NCBI RefSeq assembly: GCF_028476545.1
Contig: NW_026732523.1
Location: 310,001 to 374,000, forward strand
From: Physella acuta
Lineage: Eukaryota; Mollusca; Gastropoda; Physidae
Direction of reading: 5' to 3'
DNA: 64,000 nt
Every line of letters begins with the position of its first letter. Position 1 is the stretch's first letter. The position numbers and the translations under genes were made by a program. Of this stretch, positions 54,688-64,000 are shown piece by piece. The notes under the pieces are model-generated. The model was given only the letters and a program-made list of their open reading frames with translations, ran no database searches and was not told where the DNA came from.

Positions 54688-56477
54688 TCAGTAAAAGGGG
54701 TTAAAGTAAAATAAAAGTGTTGGAATCCGGATGAGGAGGGATTGACAAAACTCGTTTAAGGGGTGAGTACAGCGTGTCATATTTGAAGAGTTGTCCTTCT
54801 CTCTGTTTATGTTCTGTCGTCTGCATATATGTAAGAAATGGATCTGTCTGGGTTGAGGATGTAGAATATTTGATTGTGGCAGGGTCGTTGTCGGGGTGCT
54901 GGTCGTTGAGGTGTTTTTCAATGTCGTATTTGGTGTATAGACTTTTGTTAGGCAGTATCCACACTGGAAGACAGCGGTGTCTGGGTGTTTTAGTACGTGG
55001 TGCTTTATTGCTCCTCTGCTTTTGATTAGATTGTTACAATGCGCGCATTTACTCGTATCAGGATGGGAAGTTTTTGTATGTGTTTTACACTCGCTGGCAG
55101 TACTGAAACTGTGAAAGCAATAACCGCAGCTCTTGTCTTTTCCAGGAGTTAAAGGTTTGGGAATTTGAATTGGTTCAGTGGTAGTTTCTTGTTGCGGCTG
55201 GGTTTCTAAGGTGTTTGTCAGGCGATCGAAGTTTTGATTCGTGAGTTTTTTTGTTAATTTTCCTTGTTCTGTGGGGCTGATTTCATTTTTTCTTTTCATT
55301 GGCGTGGTGTTATCTATTTCTGAATATGGGCTTTGTGTTTCTCCAGTGTTTTGGATTTTTGTTGATGTAGTTGGTGACTTCGGGTAAGCCGTACTTTGGA
55401 TCGCTTTTTGGTTCGACAGGTTAGGGGTTACCAATGTTTGCTGCGGTGTGGGTGGTGCTCTAGGTGGTTCTGTTAAAATTGTCTGTGAGGATGGTTGTTG
55501 AGTTGGTTCCTGTATTGTTGACAGGTGAACATTGGGTGTTGACTCTGGTGTTGATGATTGGCAGTGGTTGGTCCAGTGTCTGTCCGAGCCGCACACCTGA
55601 CAGGCTTGGCGTCTTCCTGGCAGTGCGATGAGGATATTACGTGTTGTGTATTTGTATGTAATTTGGATGTAGTGTGGGATGTGTTGTGGATTGTCGTTCT
55701 GGATGGTGAATCTGCGATTGTTTGTGTGCGGGATTGTGGTTATTGTAGGTGTAGATTTGCTGACTGTTTGCAGTGCCTTAATCAGTGTTTCGTTGCTCAG
55801 GGCTGGCGGGACCCATTTAAGGGTTCCGATGATTTTGTCCTTGTGGTATCTGTCGAATTTCAAAGTGTATGGGCCGTGTGTTTTTGTGGTGCCGTCCAGA
55901 TCCGCTACATCAAACTCGTTGGACGAGAAGTACCAGGTATCCCCTCGTCCATAGTTGAGCAGCAGGATCTGGTGTGGGCTAATGATATTGCGCAAGAGGT
56001 GACCGGGGTGTTCTGGTGGTTGCTTTATTTGATGGTGACTTGAATTACTGTAGGCGAGTCGAAGAGCTCAGGAGCTATTTCATCAGACTGGTCTATTGTG
56101 ATTGTTGTCTTGATATCTGAAACTGAAAGAGTTTGGGCCCAAGTTGTCATTAAGCCACCCGAACCGTAGTCCGGGTGGCTCCTCTCCGGATCTCTCGACC
56201 TAGAGCAGGGGTCGGCAACCTGCGGCTCGCGAGCCGCATGCGGCCCTTTTGATATCAAGATGCGGCTCTCCAGCTCCTTGAACAAATACTAATAATCTTA
56301 ATAAAAAAATAAAATATTTGAAATGAAAAAAATGTTAGTGGCTCTTTAAAACCAGGGAAATTTTGAAAATTGTAACTTTTGGCTCTTCCGCTTCAAAAGG
56401 TTGCCGACCCCTGACCTCGAGGGAACAAAAATGGGCGCAACCCCATTGTTGACTTTCGTGATAGTTGCATAGTCCAT
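54688..56477 (-). CDS. Retroelement ORF1, near-complete second copy, hAT in its N-terminus
   Basis: The N-terminus MDYATITKVNNGVAPIFVPS (from about 56477) is cut by a hAT element (56206-56413) and resumes at RSHPDYGSGGLMTTWAQ (about 56175). The main frame (54688-55995) has ISPHQILLLNYGRGDTWYFS, a zinc knuckle CQVCGSDRHWTNHC (residues 132-145 of that frame) and a Pro/Thr linker. Two full C2H2 fingers follow (C290/C293/H306/H311; C317/C320/H332/H337). The third finger starts CGYC and then changes frame at about 54930; the other frame (54701-54964) carries on with YTKYDIEKHLNDQH. It is a single-knuckle version, unlike the 49.8-kb copy. Only about 60-70% similar to it by eye. Confidence 0.8.
56206..56413 (-). 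mobile_element. Short hAT-type element in ORF1
   Basis: 208 bp; ACCTAGAG at 56198-56205 and ACCTCGAG at 56414-56421 (one difference). Orientation opposite to 16384-16591. Confidence 0.9.
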
Positions 56478-56604
56478 TTCTAGTGCATGGAGATGAGGAC
56501 TCGGTGCATTTGCTCAACGTCCCGGCAAGACCAACTTTAGAAATGATCCCTAAAAGTATGTAAAAATTCGCTATGTTAAAATTTCTTCTGGAGCACTGTT
56601 ATTT

Positions 56605-57000
56605 AAACTTCTTGGGATTAATATTACAGCTGGTTGAAACTAGTTACATTTCATTATTGTATTAACAATAAAAATTACTAGTAGTTGTAATTAACATTGT
56701 GTGATAAATCACCAAATGTTTTAATGAAGTTTTTAAAATTTATTTTTATATGATTAATACTGAAGTCAGTTTACTTGTTTCTGTTTTATAATGTATTACT
56801 GCTTTTTTCACTTCTTTTTATCTTTTAATTTTATAATTACCTCCCTTGAAAAAAAAACTTTGTTTGTTTTCTCCCCTGACAAAAAAGTCCCACGAGCGAG
56901 TTACTTTCCAACAAACAAAAGACAGCAAACCGCTGTGAACGGTTTTACACATTGGTGCACTCTCGGGACTAACACTAATATTATGTGGGGGGGGGGGGAT
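56605..57000 (-). repeat. Core 5'UTR element, copy 15
   Basis: Core on the minus strand, G run at 56987-56998; it precedes the ORF1 of 56477-54688 by about 130 bases and so is its 5'UTR. 'ttggtggagactatttttgt' after it is the pre-core sequence. Confidence 0.85.
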
Positions 57001-57100
57001 TGTGTGATGGAATCTAGTATGGGGGAGATGAATGTTTGGATGATTTTGGTGGAGACTATTTTTGTATCGAGTTTAGATTTGGGAGATTTTTTTACCACGT

Positions 57101-57477
57101 TTTCTTTAACTTGCTTTCTCTGTGTGTTTATTTATTTATTTGTTTGTCTTTCCAATCCAATTTTGCGATCGAAATTTCTGGCACTTCCCAGTTAGCTAGC
57201 GCGCTGAAATTTTCAGGGAAGCTTTCTTTTGGATGACCATTGAATATTCAATTGTTATTATTACTAAATTGATCAATGGAAACATTTTATTGAGCATTTT
57301 AGACCGCTATATAATCTATATATATAATTCTCCTCTGCTAGCCATTACAAAAAAAAAACCAGCGACGCGTACCTCGCGCGCAGTGAAGCGAACGATCACA
57401 TGTCGCCACAGGCTTAGGGGCAGAGAATTTAGCTTGAACCGAGTTTAAACTTACAGGAGGTAGGCCAGTTTGGGGGA
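57101..57477. other. Unassigned
   Basis: No gene or element recognised. Confidence 0.35.
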
Positions 57478-57565
57478 GACGATATGGTCGAGTGGTTGGG
57501 CACACGATTGCTATCCCACTCGACACGGGTTCAAATCTATGTGTTCTAGTCAGTAACGTATTCAA
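57478..57565 (+). mobile_element. SINE head derived from tRNA-Ser(GCT)
   Basis: A box TGGTCGAGTGG (57485-57495), B box GGGTTCAAATC (57528-57538). Between them CGATTGCTATCC resembles the anticodon loop of tRNA-Ser(GCT). The acceptor stem does not close, so it is a tRNA-derived sequence rather than a tRNA gene. Confidence 0.65.
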
Positions 57566-57570
57566 ACTAC

Positions 57571-57637
57571 GTGTTTTTTACGAGTTGTCTTTTTACGAGT
57601 TGTCTTTTTACGAGTTGTCTTTTTACGAGTTGTCTTC
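57571..57637. repeat. 16-bp tandem repeat, four units
   Basis: Four copies of TTTTTACGAGTTGTCT. Confidence 0.9.
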
Positions 57638-57718
57638 GTTTACCCAAAAAAAGTGAAAAGATAAAATCGATAGCAAGATTTTAATGCAAACAAACAGACA
57701 AAGACTAAAAAGTAGAAA

Positions 57719-58090
57719 ATAATAATCATTAAAAAAGTTTTTAAAAACCCACGTTTTCTGATTGAACTAAAAAGTAGAAAATAAATGCTATAGGCCCTAC
57801 ATCACAATAATGCAAGCGATCACTCTACTATAAGCGAGCAAAAACGTGGGGCGCCGTGATTTTCTTACAGTTTCTAATACTGTTGACTCTCTACAAGCTC
57901 CCTAATAAAAGTCAATAGTATTATCTAATCAATAGTAATATAACCTTTACTTCGGCGCCCCACGTTTTTGATCGCTTATAGTAGAGTGATCGCTTGCATT
58001 ATTGTGATGTAGGGCCTATAGCATTTATTTTCTACTTTTTAGTTCAATCAGAAAACGTGGGTTTTTAAAAACTTTTTTAATGATTATTAT
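57719..58090. mobile_element. Palindromic MITE, ~145-bp arms
   Basis: ATAATAATCATTAAAAAAGT at the left is the reverse complement of the right end. The arms match nearly base for base up to AACGTGGGGCGCC / GGCGCCCCACGTT, leaving a loop of about 85 bases (57871-57954). No coding sequence. Transcribed, it would fold into a long double-stranded hairpin. Confidence 0.85.
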
Positions 58091-58239
58091 GTGTTGCAGA
58101 GTTTAGTTTGCAAGAATATAGTGTGGGAGAATATAGTGTGGGGGAATTTAGTGTGAGAAAATCTAATGTGGGAGAATTTAGTGTGCAAAAATTTAGTGTG
58201 GGAGAATTTAGTGCGGGAGAATTTAGTATAGTGCTAATT
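58091..58239 (-). repeat. 15-bp satellite array, short and diverged
   Basis: About nine units of the GGAGAATTTAGTGTG type with ATATAG and CAAAAA variants. Confidence 0.85.
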
Positions 58240-58724
58240 CAACGTGTATTGCTAATTCAAAGTATATAACGTGAAATTTGCATTTAATTTTTGTAAAAAA
58301 AAAAATAATAAAATAACAGGCTAAAATCTAGTTATTTCCTTTTAATTTATCAGTTTGTCTTCCTTTCTTTTTCACGTCATTATTCGTAGGAACGACGCCC
58401 ATCACTTAACCTAATTTCTAGGAAAATGTCTTTAATTAAAAAAAACAATTTTTTGGGGGTGTCTGTTCTCTGTACATGTAATTGGCTTTTAGAGTGCTCA
58501 CGCTTCGTTTGATGTTCGACTTACAATATCACTTTAACGTGATCTTGCCTAAACATTTTTCCACGTGATCCTACTTTAGGTTAAGTATATACAAGGTACG
58601 GCGTGAGACTACATTCAACCTGATATAACTGACGTGATCCTTTTCGCGGTGATTATGTGATAAATAATTTGAGGCACAAAAATTAAATATAATTCTCAAA
58701 TAGAATACAAGTTTGTTATACACT
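58240..58724 (-). repeat. Inverted duplication arm (partner 14691-15311)
   Basis: Reverse complement of the 14.7-15.2 kb arm, including 'acctgatataactgacgtga'. Confidence 0.75.
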
Positions 58725-59010
58725 CGATAGGGGTCTGCGTGGTCGAAAAGTCTCCAGTTCGAGCCCTCGGGCAGATGAGGCTCGTTAGCTGGGGACAGCC
58801 ACTCTTCTAGGAGAGACAACTCCAAAATCAAACAACTGCTGTGTTGTAGTTTGTTCTTGGTTAGACAAAGTGTATGGAAGCTAATCCAAAAAGAAAAGCA
58901 GGCTGAAATCGGAGTCAACTGCCTATCTGGCGTATAATATGTTGACACGTATACTTAATTATGCTGGAGGGGATCCCTTCCCACACTAAAATTAAGAATG
59001 AAGAAGAAAA
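58725..59010 (+). mobile_element. tRNA-derived SINE (partner of 14385-14690)
   Basis: GTCTGCGTGGTCGAAAAGTC and B box CAGTTCGAGCCC (58755-58766), then 'gctggggacagccactcttc'. It ends 'ggaggggatcccttcccaca'. Confidence 0.75.
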
Positions 59011-59039
59011 GAAGGTACACACGATAAATCACAAGGACC

Positions 59040-59755
59040 TTTCTTCATACTAAAATAAACCTAACAAAACTTCAACCTACTAACATGAACATACTATAAA
59101 CTAACATAAACCTAACTTGAAGATAGCACGTGGCTAATATGAAATTATAATCTAAGTCAAACATAACATGAACCTAATTTGAACCTATAATGTACCTACA
59201 AATGGCCTAAAAGCGGAGTTAACATGAACCTAACATGAACTTGTTATGAACTTACCTGAATGTTAGCAAGTTGCTTAATTTTACACCTTAATTAAACGTA
59301 ACACAAATTACTAAATTGCACTCGATATTAAAGTAACAAGAACCTAACTTGAATTAATCGTAAACCTAACATGAATCTAACACAAACCTAACATAAACCT
59401 AATGTGAACCCTACATAAACTTATGAACCTAGCATAAATCTATAAACCTTACATAAACATATGCACCTAACATAAATATATAAACCTAATATAAACCTAT
59501 GAACATAACATAAACCAAACATAAACCTAAAATAAACCTATAAACCTAACATAAACCTATAAACCTTACATAAACCTACTATGAGCCTAACATGAACCTA
59601 ACATGTACCTTTGAACCTAACATAAACCTTTGAACCTAACATATTCCTTTCAACTTAACATAAACCTTTAAATCTATCATGAACCTAACATATACCTTTA
59701 AACCTAACATAAACCTATCAACCTAACATAAACCTATCAACCTGAGATAAGATTT
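59040..59755 (-). repeat. Minisatellite AACCTAACATAAACCTAT type
   Basis: About 40 irregular ~17-bp units, longer and more regular than the partner at 13965-14345, so it expanded after the duplication. Confidence 0.85.
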
Positions 59756-60205
59756 CAACTACTCGACCAAGCTTTCGACTACTTCCCCACTCTCAAATTC
59801 TTCTCATCTACAATCCTCGACACAGCAATATTACGAAAAATAAACATTCCTCAAAAACATTATTTCGCCCACTACAACTACTTGACTACGCAAGAGAACC
59901 CTACGATACAACATCACTCTCTCTCAAACTGTCACATGATCCGGAGGTTGATTAAACCACACCCAGAAGGACAACTCCACCCCCCCCTCCCCACTAATCC
60001 AAACACCCCCACTCAACTTACCCACAGTAAACCCAATCACACTTAGATTTATTTATATATACACACTCTAATGATTTCCTTAGTCTACACTACAACACCA
60101 CATAATCATTTCTCCCACACTAAATTCTCCCACACTAAAATCTCCCACACTAAATTCTCCCACACTAAATTCTCCCACACTAAATTCTCGCACACTAAAT
60201 TCGTA
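59756..60205 (+). repeat. Element-body piece, satellite flank and short 15-bp array
   Basis: 59756-59935 matches the 3' region of the U2-headed element at 53.17-53.36 kb (plus here). After 'gtcacatgatccgg' the satellite flank (59940-60107) and six 15-bp units (60108-60205) follow. Confidence 0.8.
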
Positions 60206-60462
60206 CATTGAAGCCACCCAATACAAGTACTGGGTGACTCATCTCGAGGGCATGGTGCACTTCGAGGGATGTGTGGGCGCAACCCCACGGCGATCGTTGG
60301 CAAGATTTGCAATTGATTGCTTAGTGAGTTGAGTAGTAGATTGACCGCCTCTCGACCCCGGCAGCCAGCCCTAAAAAGGGCTGACCAACCAAATGACTAA
60401 GATTTATGTAGACCCATAACAGATACTACACTTTGATCTTAGCCAAAATGCCGAGAAGCGTC
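60206..60462 (-). mobile_element. U2 snRNA-headed SINE-like element, 5' part
   Basis: On the minus strand the U2-like head runs from 60462: CGCTTCTCGGCATTTTGGCT, then AAGATCAAAGTGTAGTATCT and GTTATGG, about 43 of 46 bases matching U2. The body CTGCCGGGGTCGAGAGGCGG and CACCCAGTACTTGTATTGGG follow. The body then stops at a satellite array. This is the best preserved U2 head here. Confidence 0.8.
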
Positions 60463-60605
60463 ATCAAATATTAAATAATTTGTGCAACCGAGAAGTAGGA
60501 CCGTTTTCTTTAAAGCCAGTAATTATTGGCAAAAGTTCGCAGTAAATACGCTGAAACAAAAGTAAAACACTCATACTAGCTGGAATTCCATCAACGATTT
60601 GGTTT

Positions 60606-61000
60606 TTCTTCTTTGTATTAATATTACAGCTGGTTGATACTACTGACTACTGAATTTTAAAATAACAGCTAACAATTACTAGGAGTTGTAATTAATATAT
60701 TCTTATGTAATCACCAAAAGTTCACATTATTTTTTAAAACTTAATATTTTATAATTATACTAACATTTTTTACTTGTTTTTTTTTTCGTTATATGTTAAT
60801 ATTTTTTTTTTCTTTTCTTTTTATTGTTTAATTTTTGGAATTATTACCCTTTAAAAAAATAACTATTTGTTTATTTCCCCTGACAAAAGTTCTACGGGCG
60901 AGATATTTTGACAGAAACTGAAGACGACAGCAAACCGCTGTGAACTGTGTTACACCTTGGTGCACTCTCGAGATTAAAACAAATCTTCTGTGTCCGTTTT
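60606..61000 (-). repeat. Core 5'UTR element, copy 16
   Basis: Core on the minus strand from 'gtgcaccaaggtgtaacaca' to 'taatacaaagaa'. On that strand it is followed after about 140 bases by the U2 head, not by ORF1. Confidence 0.85.
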
Positions 61001-61109
61001 TTTATTCAATTTTGGGTGAGGTTGGCGAGGGGGGTGAGTGTGTGATGGAATCTAATAAGGGAGAGTATGATGTTTGGGTGATTTTGGTGGAGACGATTTT
61101 GTATCGAGT

Positions 61110-61740
61110 TTAGATTTGGGAGATTTAAGTTTGGGAGAGTTTAGTGTGGAGGAATTTAGTGGGGGAAAATTTAGTGGGGGAGAATTTAGTGTGTGAGAAT
61201 TTAGTGTAAGATAATTTAGTGTGGGATAAATTAGTGTGGGAGAGTTTAGTGTGGTAGAATTCAGAGTGCGAGAATTTCATATGAGAAAATTTAGTGTGCG
61301 AGAATTTAGTGTGGGAGAATTTAGTGTGAAGTAATTAGTTTGGGAGAATTTAGTGTGAGAGAAATCAGAGTGCGAGAAATTAGTGTAAGAGAATTTTGTG
61401 TGAGAGAATTTAGTGCGGGAGAAATAAGTGTGGGAGATTTTAGTGTGGGAGAATTCAGTGTGCGAGAATTTAGTGTGAGAGAATTTTGTGTGGGAGAATT
61501 TAGTGTGAGAGAATTTAGTGTGGTCGAAATGATTGTGTGGTGTTGTAGTGTAGGCAAAAAAAAATTATTTTAGTGTTTGTGTGTATATCAATAAATCTAC
61601 GTGTGATTGGGTTTACTGTGGGTAAGTTGAGTGGGGGTGTTTAGATTAGTGGAGGTGTTTGGATTAGTGGGGGTGGAGGAGTTGTCCTTCTGGGTGAGGA
61701 TTAATTGACATCCGGATCATGTGACAATGTGACGGATTGC
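61110..61740 (-). repeat. 15-bp satellite array and flank
   Basis: About 28 diverged units (61120-61545), then the flank to 'gattaattgacatccggatc'. Confidence 0.9.
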
Positions 61741-62118
61741 GTCATTTGTATAACCGTGCTTTATTTTTTTCTTCGTCTAAGACTAATTAGTAGGGAAAAA
61801 ACATGCAGAATACCCTATATATTAACGAGCTTTCACAAGCGTTAAATTACAAAAGTAAGAGTACACTTTTTAAGCTATAATACTAAACACAAAGCTTTCT
61901 ACTGCTAGTCCGAATGTCTCGATTTCCGGGCTCAGTTCTTTTGGGCTCCGTGAGTTAAGCCAGCTCTAATGGGTACCTGGCGCACCTTAGGTTACTTGGC
62001 TTAGTACTGACCACATTATCTCCCTGTATGTCGAGGTGATTGAAACACGGTCTTTACTTTATCTGCCATTTGTGTATTGGGCACGAAGGGGAAAAGATTA
62101 TGAAGATAAGTTAAATAA
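61741..62118 (-). repeat. Common tail of RT-less LINE (minus)
   Basis: Tail landmarks in reverse: CAGCTCTAATGGGTACCTGG and 'cacgaaggggaaaagattat'. Confidence 0.85.
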
Positions 62119-63717
62119 AAAACGCGGGTCGGTTTTAAAATCGTTCTTGGGTCAGTCGTCTCTTTGTTATTTTCATCCAATATTTGTATGCTTTTTTTTC
62201 TAGTATGAGAGTGTGGCGCGTTTGGTTTTCCGATCCTATCTGCTCTATTTTGCTGCTGATTTGTGTCCCTCTATATTTATATTCTTGTATGTTCTAATGT
62301 TCGGTTTCTATTGAGTCTATTTGTTCTTTGTTATTGTTTTTTCCCTTAAGCATAGTTTTTATGTGGGCCCTAACGCTATTAATGCTACAAGCATATTGAA
62401 TAGGTACCCGCTTAATGTCTTGTTTTAAATCTTCCCAATGTTGTAGTTTGTTAAATTTTGGTGATGACTGCGCATAAAATTGTATTATGTCTTTTATAGT
62501 GTTATGTAGTGCTCGTCTAGTAATAGTGTATTATTGAATTTCCAGTATGTTTTATGTTTTGTTTTGCTCTATGTTTGTTCATTTTTTTAAGTTGTCAGAA
62601 CTGCCGTATGGTCGCTAAACTGTAGTGTTGAGAATAGGTGTTCTACTTTGTTGATTTTCATGTTCGATGGGGCGTAAATTCTGTCTAGACGGAATATATT
62701 CCCATTTGTGTTACTTCCGTGGGTGGTTTGTATGGTGTGTGGATATTGCGCTCTGTATGTGTCGACTAAATTGAAATATGTTTTAATGTTGTTGATTGAG
62801 TCGGCGTGTGGTTTGTCTGCGGTTAAGCGGTTTTGAATTATGTCTTTTGGTCCTAAAATGTCTAATCTGTCTTCCACGAAATTGAAGTCCCCGGCCAAAA
62901 TGATGTCATGTTGGTTGTATATGTTAGTTAATAATTGTTCCAGGTTTTCATAAAATTTACTGTCTTTGGGTCTATGTGGTCCATGTACATTGGCTATGCT
63001 TAGTTTTCCCCCTTGTCCCTCGATTGTAACTAATTTCCCTTCAGAGTCGGCGTGCGTGTCTATTATGTTGAACTTGTTTGATGTGTTAAAAATTGTTGAC
63101 CCGCTACCCGCGATAAGTGAACTGTAGCTGTGGTGTGCTTGAGTTAACCCTAAGTTGTGGGTGAGTGAATTTGTCTGCTGTGTATTTATTTTTAAGTTAG
63201 TTTCTTGTAGTAAAATGAAGTCAGGTTTATGTTTGTCAATTAATTGTCTTACGTACTTGTCTTTGTATTTTGTGCTTTGTATGTTGAGGGTTATGATTGT
63301 AAGGTTACTTACACTGCCTTTAATACCTGGTCCGCCTTAGTCTGTTTTGGAATTAGTGGAGGGGGAGTAAAGGTTTTCCTTTTTGTTATGTTCCTGTCCT
63401 TTGTGGTTGGGCGTGTTGGGGTTGGTCGTGAAGGGCTCTGTATGGTGTCGGTTTCAATGATGTGTTCGTTTTCTTTACTTCGTAAACTATATTTTTTATT
63501 TTTCCGTGAAAGCTTATTTCTTTTTCCCTAAACTTTTGTCCATTCACCTTCTGTTGTAGGGGCTGTAGCTGTAGCTGATTCTTGAGCTGGTTCTTGGGCT
63601 GGTTCAATGTCAGCGGCGTCGTCAGACACATCTTCGCTGTCGTCAATAAGTAGATCATTGTCGTAATAATTTCCATCGTTGTCTATATATATATATTTTG
63701 TCTCTCTCCCGTACATA
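62119..63717 (-). pseudogene. RT-less LINE: ORF1 C-terminus and AP endonuclease
   Basis: The most complete copy. On the minus strand an acidic ORF1 end (YIYIDNDGNYYDNDLLIDDS...TTEGEWTKV) is followed by a basic end stopping at KADQVLKAV. The endonuclease frame opens about 20 bases upstream of that stop, so the two overlap: LNIQSTKYKDKYVRQLIDKH, LLQETN (catalytic Glu), VHGPHRPKDSK, ILAGDFNFVEDRLDILGPKD, RLDRIYAPS and FSDHTAVLTT (catalytic SDH). The frame breaks at about 62588. The linker (IEQIGSENQTRHTLIL) continues in pieces to the common end 'gattttaaaaccgacccgcg' (62119-62150). No reverse transcriptase. The APE type places it outside R2-like LINEs; the clade is not determined. Confidence 0.85.
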
Positions 63718-64000
63718 GGTGTTCTACTTTGTTGATTTTCATGCTCAGTGTGGCGTAAATTCAGTCATATCGGAAGCTATTCCCAGATGTTTTACATCAG
63801 TGAGTGGTTTGTAAGGTGTGTGGATATCGTGCTATGCATGTGCAGACTAGTTTGAAGGATGTTTTAATGCTGTTGACTTAGTCGGCGTGTGGTTTGTCTG
63901 CGGTTAAGCGGTTTAGAATGATGTCTTTTGGTTCTACAATGTCTAGTTTGTCTTCAACGAAATTAAAGCCCTTTGGGGTTGGCCGTGTAGGGCCCTGGAT
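63718..64000 (-). pseudogene. Endonuclease fragment with ORF1/EN deletion junction, runs off the window
   Basis: Minus strand from the window end: ORF1 end (PTPKG) joined to FNFVEDKLDIVEPKDI, as at 25.4 kb, then to KINKVEH, where it abuts the acidic ORF1 sequence of the previous entry. It is a head-to-tail neighbour of that copy, truncated by the window edge. Confidence 0.75.

Noticed and set aside
57478-57565. Functional tRNA-Ser gene
   Set aside because: A and B boxes are present but the acceptor stem does not pair and the variable arm is irregular.
60417-60462. Functional U2 snRNA gene
   Set aside because: Only the first about 45 nt are present; Sm site and 3' stem-loops are missing.

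Overview
The window is repeat-dense DNA from an invertebrate animal genome. The evidence is an akirin copy, a MADF/BESS copy, TTAGGG-type telomeric repeats, poly(A)-ended retroelements, tRNA-derived SINEs and hAT transposons. An AT-rich mollusc is my best guess, but nothing here proves the phylum. I find no intact host gene of conventional structure. The two host-derived sequences both look like mRNA retrocopies. Everything else is mobile elements, satellites, and stretches I cannot assign.

Left part (1-12 kb). An akirin retrocopy lies between a 12-bp target duplication and carries its 5'UTR, a long 3'UTR and an A tail. Its coding region is split by a MITE-like element. A 5'-truncated MADF/BESS retrocopy at 7-8 kb has a telomeric repeat block embedded in its coding sequence. 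Around them are 15-bp satellite arrays (unit CACACTAAATTCTCC), copies of a ~0.4-kb 'core' sequence that serves as the 5'UTR of a retroelement, and hAT fragments.

Dominant system. Two related retroelement parts recur over the whole window. One encodes an ORF1 protein with a CCHC zinc knuckle and three C2H2 fingers, behind the core 5'UTR and with a poly(A)-ended 3'UTR (11.6, 16.6, 21.2, 23.8, 35.2, 39.4, 43.3, 47.0, 49.5-51.6, 54.7-56.5 kb). The other encodes an ORF1 C-terminus plus an AP endonuclease, and three or four copies end at the same point just before the reverse transcriptase domain, usually followed by a common tail (9.4, 24.6, 27.6, 62.1 kb). The usual order is endonuclease fragment, tail, flank, 15-bp satellite, core, ORF1. 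No reverse transcriptase domain was found apart from a short thumb fragment at 4.35 kb, so these copies look non-autonomous. A third element type joins the 5' end of U2 snRNA to the same body and 3' end (17.6, 53.2-53.9, 60.2-60.5 kb, with a U2 piece at 36.1 kb).

DNA transposons and others. hAT-type elements with CAGGGGTCGGCAACC ends and 8-bp target duplications lie at 16.4, 40.6 (with a second copy nested inside), 44.5 and 56.2 kb. A different hAT-type element is at 54.4 kb. Palindromic or TIR-bearing MITEs lie at 39.6, 52.0 and 57.7 kb. A solo LTR (29.2-30.0 kb) splits one satellite array. Two inverted segmental duplications link 8-10 kb with 24.6-26.7 kb, and 14-15.3 kb with 58.2-59.7 kb. 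Many minisatellites and microsatellites produce long open frames that are not genes.
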